From contig JAUVBC010000100.1 in assembly GCA_030591405.1 (NCBI GenBank), positions 1-7,433 of the forward strand: a DNA stretch of 7,433 nt, read 5' to 3'. Within the stretch, counting starts at the first letter, position 1, and each line of letters begins with the position of its first letter. Shown one piece after another: positions 1 through 6,351 of this stretch. The translations under genes were made by a program, and so were the position numbers. The notes beneath the pieces were generated by a model that was not told where the DNA came from, did not search any database, and was given only the letters and a program-made list of their open reading frames with translations. The DNA comes from Candidatus Zixiibacteriota bacterium. Its GTDB lineage: Bacteria; Zixibacteria; MSB-5A5; GN15; PGXB01.

Positions 1-810
1 AAACTGACCCAGATCAAATTGGTGGATGAATTGTCTCTGGTCAGCCCGCCGCCGGATGAATTCAAAATTATTGTATCCGCCACAGGAAAAAGACTGCTTC
101 GCAGCAACTGGAAAGAAGCCGGTTTGAGATTAATGATCGATCATAGCCGCCCCGGTCGAGCCAATATAAATTTTGATAAGAACAATTTGAGTCTGGTGAA
201 ATCGGACTATATCGAGTTAGTAAATATTATCTCCCCGCGCGATGCCGCATTGGAATTTGATCGGAAGATTCAAAAAGAGGTGCCGATCAAATCTACCGTT
301 ACAATTGTACCTGATCAAGGATTTATTCGCAGCAAAGTTGATTCGCTTGATCCCAATTTGGTTACAATTACCGGACCGAGAAGATTAGTCAATACAATAG
401 ATTCTATCGAAACAACTCCCGAATATGTTGAAGGAATCAGAAATAATCTCTCAATGAGGATCCCGCTTGCTTATCCTGATATTTATAATCTGGAAATATA
501 TCCGGATACGATCAGTTACATCGTCGATGTTACCCCGATTAAGACCAGAGTAGTTTCAGATATTCCGATTCAACTGATGAACAAACCTTCACATCCCGAT
601 TCAACTATTTCAATTCAGCCAGAGAATCTGGAAATCAGAGTTGGTGGAATGCCGGAAATAATCGACTCACTTCAACCTGACCAATTTTCGGCGACAGTTC
701 ATTATAACCAATTTGATAGTCTGGGATATGCACCGATAAAAATCACTATGCCCGGCTCGCTTTCAACAATAAGTCAATCGGCCGATTCTGTTAAATTAAT
801 CAGGGAATAG
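1..810 (+). CDS. YbbR-like domain protein, 5' end missing
   Basis: The reading frame is open from base 1 (AAA CTG ACC CAG ATC AAA TTG GTG), so the TTG at 19 is probably an internal codon and the gene starts before the window. The visible 269 residues show repeated YbbR-type units: 'VSPPPDEFKI' near the start, 'EVPIKSTV' followed by 'PNLVTITGPRRLVNTIDSI', then 'SDIPIQLMNK' followed by 'PENLEIRVGG'. Each repeat pairs a 'p-I-p-V' strand with a 'V-x-I-x-G' strand. YbbR (CdaR) proteins are usually anchored by one N-terminal membrane helix, which would lie in the missing part. In Firmicutes CdaR regulates the diadenylate cyclase CdaA and is encoded next to it, so a cdaA-like gene just upstream is plausible but unseen. 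The stop TAG (808-810) abuts the tsaD ATG, so the two genes are probably co-transcribed. The family call is fairly secure; the exact function is not. Confidence 0.82.
   Translation, partial: KLTQIKLVDELSLVSPPPDEFKIIVSATGKRLLRSNWKEAGLRLMIDHSRPGRANINFDKNNLSLVKSDYIELVNIISPRDAALEFDRKIQKEVPIKSTVTIVPDQGFIRSKVDSLDPNLVTITGPRRLVNTIDSIETTPEYVEGIRNNLSMRIPLAYPDIYNLEIYPDTISYIVDVTPIKTRVVSDIPIQLMNKPSHPDSTISIQPENLEIRVGGMPEIIDSLQPDQFSATVHYNQFDSLGYAPIKITMPGSLSTISQSADSVKLIRE
801..810 (+). promoter_or_regulatory. Shine-Dalgarno of tsaD inside the end of the YbbR gene
   Basis: AGGG at 802-805 lies five bases before the tsaD ATG and within the last codons of the upstream gene. The stop codon touches the start codon, so translational coupling is likely. 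This is the clearest Shine-Dalgarno in the window. Confidence 0.55.
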
Positions 811-1812
811 ATGTTAACACTCGGTATTGAATCATCATGCGATGAAACTTCGGTCGCCGTCATCAAGGATGACCGGGAGATCCTTTCCAATATTATTCTG
901 GGACAGATGATACACTCCGAATTTGGAGGAGTTGTTCCGGAACTGGCCAGCCGCGAACATATGAAAGCTATTATCTCTGTTTATCATGAAGCATTAAAAA
1001 CGGCACAGGTTAATCCCGATGATATCGATTTGTACGCCGCTACCTATGGACCCGGTCTGGTTGGTGCCCTGTTGGTCGGTTTGAATTTTGGCAAGGGATT
1101 AGCATATGGCAAAAACAAACCGTTTGTGGCGGTTAATCATCTTGAGGGACATATCGCCGCAAATTATTTGATACATGAAAATTTACCCGATAGCCATCTT
1201 ACTCTGGTTATCTCCGGTGGACATACTTTGCTGGTAAAGGTAAACGGTTTTGGCAGCTATCAGATACTGGGACAGACTCAGGACGATGCTGTCGGCGAAG
1301 CGTACGACAAAGTAGCCAAACTGCTTGGTTTGGGATACCCCGGAGGCAAAGAGATCGACAGGCTGGCCGGTGAGGGTGATAAAAAATATTTCAGATTTCC
1401 GCGGGGGATGATAAAAGAAAAAAGTCTGAACTTTTCATACTCAGGACTAAAAACAGCCGTGGCGCTTCATGTCAGATCATTAACAGAAGAACAACTGCAG
1501 AAACATGTCGCCGATATCGCCGCCTCTTTTCAGGAGGCCGCCGTTGAAGTGCTGGTGGAAAAAACTATCCGCGCCGCCGAAGAACTTAATATTAAAGATG
1601 TCTCATTATCAGGCGGAGTCGCGTCAAACAGCCGTCTGAAAGAATTAATGCAAAAAAGGTTGCAAAAAATCGGCGGTAATTTCTACTACCCACCACCAAA
1701 ACTATGCACCGATAATGGCGCCATGATCGCCGCCGCCGGATACAGACGATATAAACTGTCCGGGCCGTCGGATCTGAACGTCAACGCCATCCCCTATCTG
1801 AAACTTGCCTAA
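811..1812 (+). CDS. tsaD: tRNA N6-adenosine threonylcarbamoyltransferase TsaD
   Basis: Universal Kae1/TsaD/YgjD family enzyme of 333 aa, close to the usual bacterial length of about 335-345. It transfers the threonylcarbamoyl group from threonylcarbamoyl-AMP to A37 of ANN-decoding tRNAs, acting in the cytoplasm with TsaB and TsaE. Visible motifs: N-terminal ASKHA phosphate loop 'GIESSCDETSVAV' (5-17), 'FGGVVPELASREH' (38-50), metal-binding 'NHLEGH' with His110 and His114, 'SGGHT' (135-139), 'DDAVGEAYDKVAK' (158-170), 'FSYSGLKTA' (208-216), 'LSGGVASNSRL' (266-276) and 'CTDNGAMIA' (299-307), whose Asp301 completes the metal site. All key residues are present, so it should be active. The ATG is fixed by the motif spacing and by an AGGG five bases upstream. 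Its TAA (1810-1812) directly abuts the stop of the convergent gene. No tsaB or tsaE is visible here. Confidence 0.98.
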   Translation: MLTLGIESSCDETSVAVIKDDREILSNIILGQMIHSEFGGVVPELASREHMKAIISVYHEALKTAQVNPDDIDLYAATYGPGLVGALLVGLNFGKGLAYGKNKPFVAVNHLEGHIAANYLIHENLPDSHLTLVISGGHTLLVKVNGFGSYQILGQTQDDAVGEAYDKVAKLLGLGYPGGKEIDRLAGEGDKKYFRFPRGMIKEKSLNFSYSGLKTAVALHVRSLTEEQLQKHVADIAASFQEAAVEVLVEKTIRAAEELNIKDVSLSGGVASNSRLKELMQKRLQKIGGNFYYPPPKLCTDNGAMIAAAGYRRYKLSGPSDLNVNAIPYLKLA

Positions 1813-2916
1813 CTATTTATAAAGAGAAATTATTCTTGATTTCGAATATTTATTTATGGAATCAATCTGATCTTTTTTCCAAACAATAACTTTTAAATCC
1901 TCTGGTTTTATTTTCGACAAATCAATCTCGCCAATATGCCGCCACTCTTTTTCCGGTGCCCAATAACCTTTGGTTCCAACAGATTGAAAATATGGCTTAT
2001 CGATATCATTCAAATTGTTGAATTTTTTACTGTCACCATATATCACTTTTTTGATTCCAATTTTATCGGCTATCTTTTTTCTGATGGCAATTCCGTATGG
2101 TTCAAAACTCATCTCGCGATACCGCGCCCGCCATTTCATCAGATCAATCGCTTCCGATGGATTTAACTCTGAGAAAGCAACTGCCGAGATGTCTTTACGA
2201 TAATGTCTCGATAAGGCTCGAATCTTTTTTTCTGACAATATTCTAATAAGAGTATCATAAGCAGAATGACTGTATTTACTTTGTAAATCGGTTATTGATT
2301 GATAGTAATCATACAATTTTTCACCGGGCCAAAAATCATTTGTCGCTCGCGTCCAATGAATCAAATAATTTTCAAGCAAATTATCTATCTTCGGATTTAA
2401 TTTAGTCTTATCAATTTCATATTTATAGGAATTTTTATTTTTGACGTATTTAACCGTATACTGTTCATCAACAACAACTTGCGACAAGTCGATTTTGCTG
2501 TATGACGACTTTAGTGTACTATCCTTACGAATCGAAATCGGATAGATAATATCGGCATCATTTACTATTAATCGATCCCGTTCTTTTTGAAAAAACAGGT
2601 TATCTTTTACCAGGTCTTCGACTTCAAAAAAATAGTAATCGGTCAATTTTGGCTCAAGTCGAAACTGCTTTGTGTAATACGCGATGACATCAATGTTTTT
2701 CTGATCCCTTGTGATGGGGACAAAAATATGTTGTTTGATTTTATATTTTGCCGCCAGATAAACAATTAATTCCCACGTCTTCATTCCAACGGAGGTTAAC
2801 ACTAGTGCATCCTGACCGATTAGCTTCCGCATGGCCAGTTTTGTATTTTTTATCCATAAATCTGATCCGACCGGGCGAAGATTCTGACGCGAATTAAGGA
2901 TTGCTATATTTTTCAA
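1813..2916 (-). CDS. Two-domain protein: SLOG-like Rossmann N-terminus, DUF2971/AbiGi- or ART-like C-terminus
   Basis: A 367-aa protein without signal peptide or membrane helix, probably cytoplasmic. Residues about 1-140 look like a Rossmann nucleotide-binding fold of the SLOG (DprA/LOG) kind: 'IAILNSRQNLRPVG' (4-17), 'LVLTSVGMKTWEL' (38-50), 'HIFVPITR' (63-70), then 'ERDRLIVNDADIIYPISIR' (112-130), which resembles the 'RD..I...AD.....R.GS' strand-helix segment of that superfamily. Residues about 180-350 carry 'LIHWTR' (185-190), 'TLIRILSEKKIRA' (222-234), 'VAFSELNPSEA' (246-256), 'FEPYGIAI' (271-278), 'VIYGD' (291-295) and 'PEKEWRHIGE' (321-330). This order (H-aromatic-T, I-L-x-x-x-x-I, F-S-E, Y-G-I-x-I, E-x-E-W-R) recalls DUF2971/AbiGi-type proteins and, more loosely, H-Y-E ADP-ribosyltransferases. 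Domain calls are from pattern memory, not a search; enzymatic activity is unproven. The start is TTG at 2916, with an in-frame TAA two codons upstream and no Shine-Dalgarno; the next ATG (codon 29) would cut the first motif. Lower in G+C than tsaD. Confidence 0.72.
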   Translation of the reverse strand: MKNIAILNSRQNLRPVGSDLWIKNTKLAMRKLIGQDALVLTSVGMKTWELIVYLAAKYKIKQHIFVPITRDQKNIDVIAYYTKQFRLEPKLTDYYFFEVEDLVKDNLFFQKERDRLIVNDADIIYPISIRKDSTLKSSYSKIDLSQVVVDEQYTVKYVKNKNSYKYEIDKTKLNPKIDNLLENYLIHWTRATNDFWPGEKLYDYYQSITDLQSKYSHSAYDTLIRILSEKKIRALSRHYRKDISAVAFSELNPSEAIDLMKWRARYREMSFEPYGIAIRKKIADKIGIKKVIYGDSKKFNNLNDIDKPYFQSVGTKGYWAPEKEWRHIGEIDLSKIKPEDLKVIVWKKDQIDSINKYSKSRIISLYK

Positions 2917-2919
2917 GAG

Positions 2920-2947
2920 ATTTTAATAATAATTTTTAACAAGTCAA
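2920..2947 (-). promoter_or_regulatory. Candidate sigma70-type promoter for the 367-aa gene
   Basis: On the minus strand TTGACT (2942-2947) is followed after 16 bases by TAAAAT (2920-2925); each box matches five of six consensus bases. The predicted transcription start, 6-8 bases past the -10 box, falls at about 2912-2914, on or next to the TTG start codon (2914-2916). The mRNA would then be almost leaderless, which fits the absence of a Shine-Dalgarno. The region is AT-rich, so chance matches are possible. Confidence 0.4.
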
Positions 2948-2990
2948 AACATTCAATGAAAATACTATAGAAACTGAAGATATAACAATT

Positions 2991-3554
2991 TTATCTGATT
3001 TTGAAACTGTTGCATAGTTCAACATATTGATAAGCTTCGACCTGCGTTCTAAGAAGAAATGTCTTTTTAATGAAATCAGAGTATTTTTTTATAAACTTGG
3101 ATGTTAATGCAAGAATATATGTTGATCTAAAAATTATTCTCAGCAAAAGACTGTTCCGCATCAATATTATGGCCATAGTTTCAAAAAACTCATTGAAAAA
3201 TCTTTTCACATTAGGATTATGATTAGATATATCTTCTAAGAGTCGTTTTCGATACTCTTCTGTAGTTACATCTGATTGGTCGCGAGCCATCGCACGAACT
3301 GTATTTTTCAAGTTAAAATGATGAACATTATTTACGAGATTATTCAATTTTTCGATAGTATCGCTGTACAAAAATTCATTTTCATTTAAATCACCTCTTG
3401 CAATCAAATAGATAAGATCGTCCCTTTTCTTATAAAGAAAATATCGATTCTCATCCATTACAGCTTTTCTATAAAACCTGGAATAGATTATCCAGAAAAA
3501 GCCACAAGAAAAAAGTAAAATTAATGAAATAGCAATTATTTGGTAATTTTCCAT
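2991..3554 (-). CDS. Hypothetical membrane-anchored protein, 187 aa
   Basis: Function not recognised. Residues 5-24 form one strong N-terminal membrane helix ('IIAISLILLFSCGFFWIIY') followed by a positive patch (RFYRK). This suggests a signal anchor with the rest of the protein in the cytoplasm. The middle contains 'KKRDDLIYLIARGDLNENE' (42-60), then a helical 'IEKLNNLVNNVHHFNL' (67-82). This 'RD.L..L...G.+.E.+....Y..+N.+....H.F' layout recalls a loosely conserved family of small uncharacterised bacterial membrane proteins; this is memory, not a search. A second hydrophobic stretch (about 127-150) is broken by Arg133, Arg139 and Arg143, so it is more likely an amphipathic or membrane-lying helix than a clean span. 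The ATG lies six bases after the stop of the upstream 73-aa gene, and AAGTGAG across that stop may serve as a weak ribosome site. The two genes probably share one transcript. G+C is low compared with the flanking operons. Confidence 0.72.
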   Translation of the reverse strand: MENYQIIAISLILLFSCGFFWIIYSRFYRKAVMDENRYFLYKKRDDLIYLIARGDLNENEFLYSDTIEKLNNLVNNVHHFNLKNTVRAMARDQSDVTTEEYRKRLLEDISNHNPNVKRFFNEFFETMAIILMRNSLLLRIIFRSTYILALTSKFIKKYSDFIKKTFLLRTQVEAYQYVELCNSFKIR

Positions 3555-3560
3555 AACAAC

Positions 3561-3782
3561 TCACTTTTTTGATGATTTTCTTTTTTTCAATATCATATTT
3601 TGTAATTTATTTCGTTCTTTAACTAATCTTTCTATTTCTTCATCTTTTATTTTAATAATCTTTCTTATTAGCCAAACAACTCCATATGATAATACTGCAA
3701 TTATACTAACTGCAAGTGCTACAAATAACCCAAAATCAGTAGCAAGTTTGCTAAAACCATCAACTATTTCGCCAACATTCAA
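3561..3782 (-). CDS. Small membrane protein with basic helical tail (BhlA/holin-like topology)
   Basis: A 73-aa protein with one central membrane helix (about 17-39, 'FGLFVALAVSIIAVLSYGVV'), then a charged helical, coiled-coil-like tail (43-66) and a very basic C-terminus ('KKRKSSKK'). The layout (short amphipathic N-terminus, one span, charged helical tail) is shared with BhlA/UviB-type holin-like peptides of phages and bacteriocin loci, but also with many unrelated small membrane proteins. Sequence alone does not settle which. The start is TTG at 3782: the frame closes with TAA seven codons upstream and contains no ATG or GTG before the TTG. No good Shine-Dalgarno is visible. It leads the 187-aa gene with a six-base gap, so a paired function is likely. 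Base composition is AT-rich like its neighbour. The short length and unusual start lower the confidence, but the clean membrane segment and coupling to the next gene support a real gene. Confidence 0.62.
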   Translation of the reverse strand: MNVGEIVDGFSKLATDFGLFVALAVSIIAVLSYGVVWLIRKIIKIKDEEIERLVKERNKLQNMILKKRKSSKK

Positions 3783-3817
3783 ATTGTCAAGTCCATTTTG
3801 TTATACGTTACTACTTA

Positions 3818-3845
3818 AAGATATATTCATAAAATTCGTTGTCAA
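3818..3845 (-). promoter_or_regulatory. Candidate promoter for the two small membrane-protein genes
   Basis: A perfect TTGACA (3840-3845, minus strand) is followed after 16 bases by TATCTT (3818-3823, four of six matches). It lies in the 77-base gap between the spoIID-like gene and the 73-aa gene. Transcription would start near 3811, giving a leader of about 30 bases. If real, the islet is transcribed separately from the upstream peptidoglycan operon. I see no convincing GC-rich hairpin terminator in the same gap, so read-through from spoIID is also possible. Confidence 0.45.
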
Positions 3846-3859
3846 TATACAAATTACAT

Positions 3860-5134
3860 TTAATATAGCTTAGTGAGTTTGACGTTGCTGTAATAATGTG
3901 TCAGAATATCTTCATACGCTTTTCCGTCACGAGACATTCCTAACGCTCCGCATTGACACATTCCGACTCCATGACCATACCCACCGCCGATAAAGGTGAC
4001 CCGTATCACATTCCCCCGACCGTCTATTTCTGTATCTAAACTAAATCTGGCTGACGGTAATATCAGTTCAGGATTGGTCGATCTTGTAAATACCCAGCGG
4101 ATCCTGTCTTTGCCGAATGAATAATTACCCTGATCGGTTTTAACGGTCATCTCGGCAACACGACCACCGGTAGTATGACTCTTGATAATTATATCCTGAA
4201 TAGTACCAATGTTAACCTGCCTGCCCCGCTCTGATGATAGATACTGATCAATTCGCAATTTTAGCTGTTTGGAACTGTATGATTCTTTCCAATTGTAATA
4301 TTTCGACCACGAGCAATAATCTTCATCGGTCACCGCTTGCAGATACGGCTCGCGGACCTTATTCCAGACCTCATCGACATCATCGGTCGAACCACCGCAG
4401 GTCGAGTGATAATAGGCATTTATCAAATTATCTTTATACTTAATAACATATCCCCGAGTCTGATCTATCGCCTTTGAAACCAGCGCTTTCTCAACATTAA
4501 CACCATGATAAACCTGATCAGAGACATCAGATTTCATATCGTAAGGTTCATCGGGGTACTGCGCAAGATGCGCCATCGCATAGGTTCGAGCCGCCACCGC
4601 CTGCGCCTTAACGGCCTCAATTTCAGGTTCGCCGACCTTCCCTAACTCCGGCGGAACAACACCTTTCAGATAATCATCCATATGGACAATATTAATTAAC
4701 TGCAGATTGACACCATGCGGGATGACCTTAAAAATACCGCGATAACGGGATTCTGCAATTTCGAGTAAATCATCTTTATGCCTCGGCATAACTAAAATTT
4801 CATTAAAATTATCGTCAATTTTATTGTTTTTCATCCAGACCGACATCTTACCGTTTTGCTGACGAATTGTAACCGGCTGCGACGAATAATAAACAAAATT
4901 TTTGTCACCACGTGTACATTCAATCGAAAACGATTTACCACCGCCAATTGTAAATTCTTTTTTTCCATTTTCAAGAAGCACCCGAACAAATGGCAACCGG
5001 ATATAGTTCGACTCGGTTCCTTCCTTCAAACGAGGAACAACGCCACATCCCCAAATTATTAAAATAAGCAGGAGCAACGATGATAATTTCACCGTCAATC
5101 GAAAAACATTTTTCCCACTTACACCAAACGACAT
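3860..5134 (-). CDS. SpoIID/LytB-domain lipoprotein, probable peptidoglycan lytic transglycosylase
   Basis: A 424-aa protein with a basic N-terminus, a hydrophobic helix (about 18-28) and Cys30 in 'LILIIWGC'. This is an acceptable though not ideal lipobox (Trp at -2), so the mature protein is likely lipid-anchored outside the cytoplasmic membrane. The SpoIID domain is complete: 'YLKGVVPPELG' (155-165) with the family's catalytic glutamate at Glu163, 'EAVKAQAVAARTYA' (173-186), 'SDQVYHG' (205-211), 'AYYHSTCGGST' (240-250) with the His-x-x-Cys site that binds zinc in some relatives, 'PYLQAV' (263-268), and 'GGGYGHGVGMCQCGA' (383-397). SpoIID of sporulating Firmicutes cleaves denuded glycan strands and leaves 1,6-anhydroMurNAc ends; relatives occur widely in non-sporulators. 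Residues about 45-145 are a beta-rich N-terminal extension typical of LytB-like members. Its ATG is three bases after the anmK stop, so it is the last gene of the recycling operon. No other sporulation gene is visible, so vegetative wall turnover is the better guess. Confidence 0.9.
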   Translation of the reverse strand: MSFGVSGKNVFRLTVKLSSLLLLILIIWGCGVVPRLKEGTESNYIRLPFVRVLLENGKKEFTIGGGKSFSIECTRGDKNFVYYSSQPVTIRQQNGKMSVWMKNNKIDDNFNEILVMPRHKDDLLEIAESRYRGIFKVIPHGVNLQLINIVHMDDYLKGVVPPELGKVGEPEIEAVKAQAVAARTYAMAHLAQYPDEPYDMKSDVSDQVYHGVNVEKALVSKAIDQTRGYVIKYKDNLINAYYHSTCGGSTDDVDEVWNKVREPYLQAVTDEDYCSWSKYYNWKESYSSKQLKLRIDQYLSSERGRQVNIGTIQDIIIKSHTTGGRVAEMTVKTDQGNYSFGKDRIRWVFTRSTNPELILPSARFSLDTEIDGRGNVIRVTFIGGGYGHGVGMCQCGALGMSRDGKAYEDILTHYYSNVKLTKLY

Positions 5135-5137
5135 CGC

Positions 5138-6346
5138 TTATTTCTTTCTATAGTCAATTGTCCGTGAAGGCTGCACTATCCGACCGCCCAGACTGTTTTC
5201 TCTGGCCCCGGTGATATAACCAAAAACTGTCGGTAAACCCGAAATTGCACCAGCGCCCATAATAGCATAACAGACCGCCTCCAGATAATCAGGATTGAAA
5301 CCGAGTCTGTCAACAGAAAAGAATCTTACACCGGGTAAATTCGCCTCAAGCCGTTTCAATAAAAACATATTCGAAGTCCCGCCGCCCAGCAGATAGATTT
5401 TGTCGATACTACTGTTTTTGATTATTTGCTCAATCGGGCTGGCGATACTCACCGCAGTCAATTCTGTTGTCGTGGCGAGAATATCGTGTTTTTTCAGCTT
5501 CATTTTGGAACCATAGCTGATTATTTTTTTGGCGAATTTTTCTCCGAAACGTTCTTTCCCGGTTGAGGGACCATATTTTCCCTTCAAAAAATTATCGGCC
5601 ATCAAAATCGTCAACAGCCGAAAAGATATTTTTCCCTTCGAAGCCAACCGGCCGCCATAATCAATTCGTTTCCCAAAATATTTAAACGTGATAATATCGA
5701 TCAGACTATTGCCCGGGCCACAATCAGCGGCAATCATTTTTTTTGTCGATGATTTTTTTTGGATAAGAAAATAATTAGCTATCCCGCCAATATTTATCAA
5801 CATCCGACTTTCATTTTCAAAGGCAAACAGTTGCTTCATTGCCCAACAGGTAATAGGTGCACCTTCGCCACCGGCCGCGATATCAGCCTGCCGAAAATCG
5901 GCGACAGTAAGAAGACCTGTCTTATTAGAAATTGTTTCAGGATGACCCAGTTGCAAAGTTCCGCTTTCAAATTTGCGCCCGATTTTGACTTTACCCGGCA
6001 GATGACAAATCGTTTGACCATGCGAGGCAATCATATCAGGTAATATTTTATTTTTCGCCAGCGCCTGACAAAATTTATTGGCCTGCTCTCCGTAAAAGGT
6101 ACCAAGTTTTCGATCAAGTTCGATCATTGTATCGACCGAACTTATCTCATTTGCGATAGCATCATTTATTAAAAGACTAATATTTTTGGGATAATCAACA
6201 GTTGTACCCTTGATAAATTTCAGGGTCGGAGTTTTTGAAAATAAATTTATTTTCACGGCGGCCAGATCAAGTCCATCGGCGGAGGTACCGGAGTTTAATC
6301 CGACAACAATAAGATTTTTCTTTTTTAATATTCTGCTTAACGACAT
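5138..6346 (-). CDS. anmK: Anhydro-N-acetylmuramic acid kinase
   Basis: A 402-aa AnmK-family kinase, slightly longer than the usual 370-390. It hydrolyses the 1,6-anhydro bond of anhydroMurNAc and phosphorylates O6 with ATP to give MurNAc-6-phosphate, a cytoplasmic step of peptidoglycan recycling. Motifs: N-terminal ATP loop 'GLNSGTSADGLD' (16-27; the family usually reads G-M-S-G-T-S-x-D-G, so an extra Asn here is a small variation), 'IASHGQTICHLPG' (106-118), 'LQLGHPETIS' (131-140), 'ADFRQADIAAGGEGAP' (149-164), which holds the catalytic aspartate, 'LINIGGIAN' (183-191), 'DCGPGNSLID' (208-217), 'LLGGGTSN' (319-326) and 'NPDYLEAVCYAIMGA' (351-365). All signature blocks are intact. The ATG is five bases after the nagZ-like stop and the TAA three bases before the spoIID-like ATG, so translation is probably coupled. 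No MurQ etherase is visible. Confidence 0.96.
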   Translation of the reverse strand: MSLSRILKKKNLIVVGLNSGTSADGLDLAAVKINLFSKTPTLKFIKGTTVDYPKNISLLINDAIANEISSVDTMIELDRKLGTFYGEQANKFCQALAKNKILPDMIASHGQTICHLPGKVKIGRKFESGTLQLGHPETISNKTGLLTVADFRQADIAAGGEGAPITCWAMKQLFAFENESRMLINIGGIANYFLIQKKSSTKKMIAADCGPGNSLIDIITFKYFGKRIDYGGRLASKGKISFRLLTILMADNFLKGKYGPSTGKERFGEKFAKKIISYGSKMKLKKHDILATTTELTAVSIASPIEQIIKNSSIDKIYLLGGGTSNMFLLKRLEANLPGVRFFSVDRLGFNPDYLEAVCYAIMGAGAISGLPTVFGYITGARENSLGGRIVQPSRTIDYRKK

Positions 6347-6351
6347 AACAC

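Noticed and set aside
19..810. TTG at 19 as the true start of the YbbR-like gene
   Set aside because: The frame is open back to base 1 and the protein would lack the usual membrane anchor and part of a YbbR repeat, so the gene is better read as truncated by the window edge.
1936..2203. Two plus-strand open frames of 76 and 62 codons
   Set aside because: They lie wholly inside the minus-strand 367-aa gene, overlap each other and show no family-like motif.
3777..3795. Second TTGACA on the minus strand just before the 73-aa TTG start, as an alternative -35 box
   Set aside because: At 16-18 bases downstream there is only a poor -10 (around ATAGTT), and the transcript would begin inside the coding region.
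3779..3796. Five-codon leader ORF (ATG GAC TTG ACA ATT TGA, minus strand) overlapping the TTG start of the 73-aa gene
   Set aside because: It could couple translation of the 73-aa gene, but a five-codon frame in AT-rich DNA without a Shine-Dalgarno is expected by chance.
2917..3859. CRISPR repeats, tRNA genes, att sites or insertion-sequence ends around the islet
   Set aside because: I looked for direct and inverted repeats, cloverleaf-like segments and transposase remnants on both strands and found none that I could support by eye.
4234..5062. Plus-strand open frames of 69 and 68 codons opposite the spoIID-like gene
   Set aside because: Shadow frames of a complete SpoIID domain; composition is that of an antisense reading.
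5759..6043. Plus-strand open frame of 94 codons, and a 64-codon minus frame at 5836-6030
   Set aside because: Both are antisense or out-of-frame reads of the intact anmK, whose motifs span this region.
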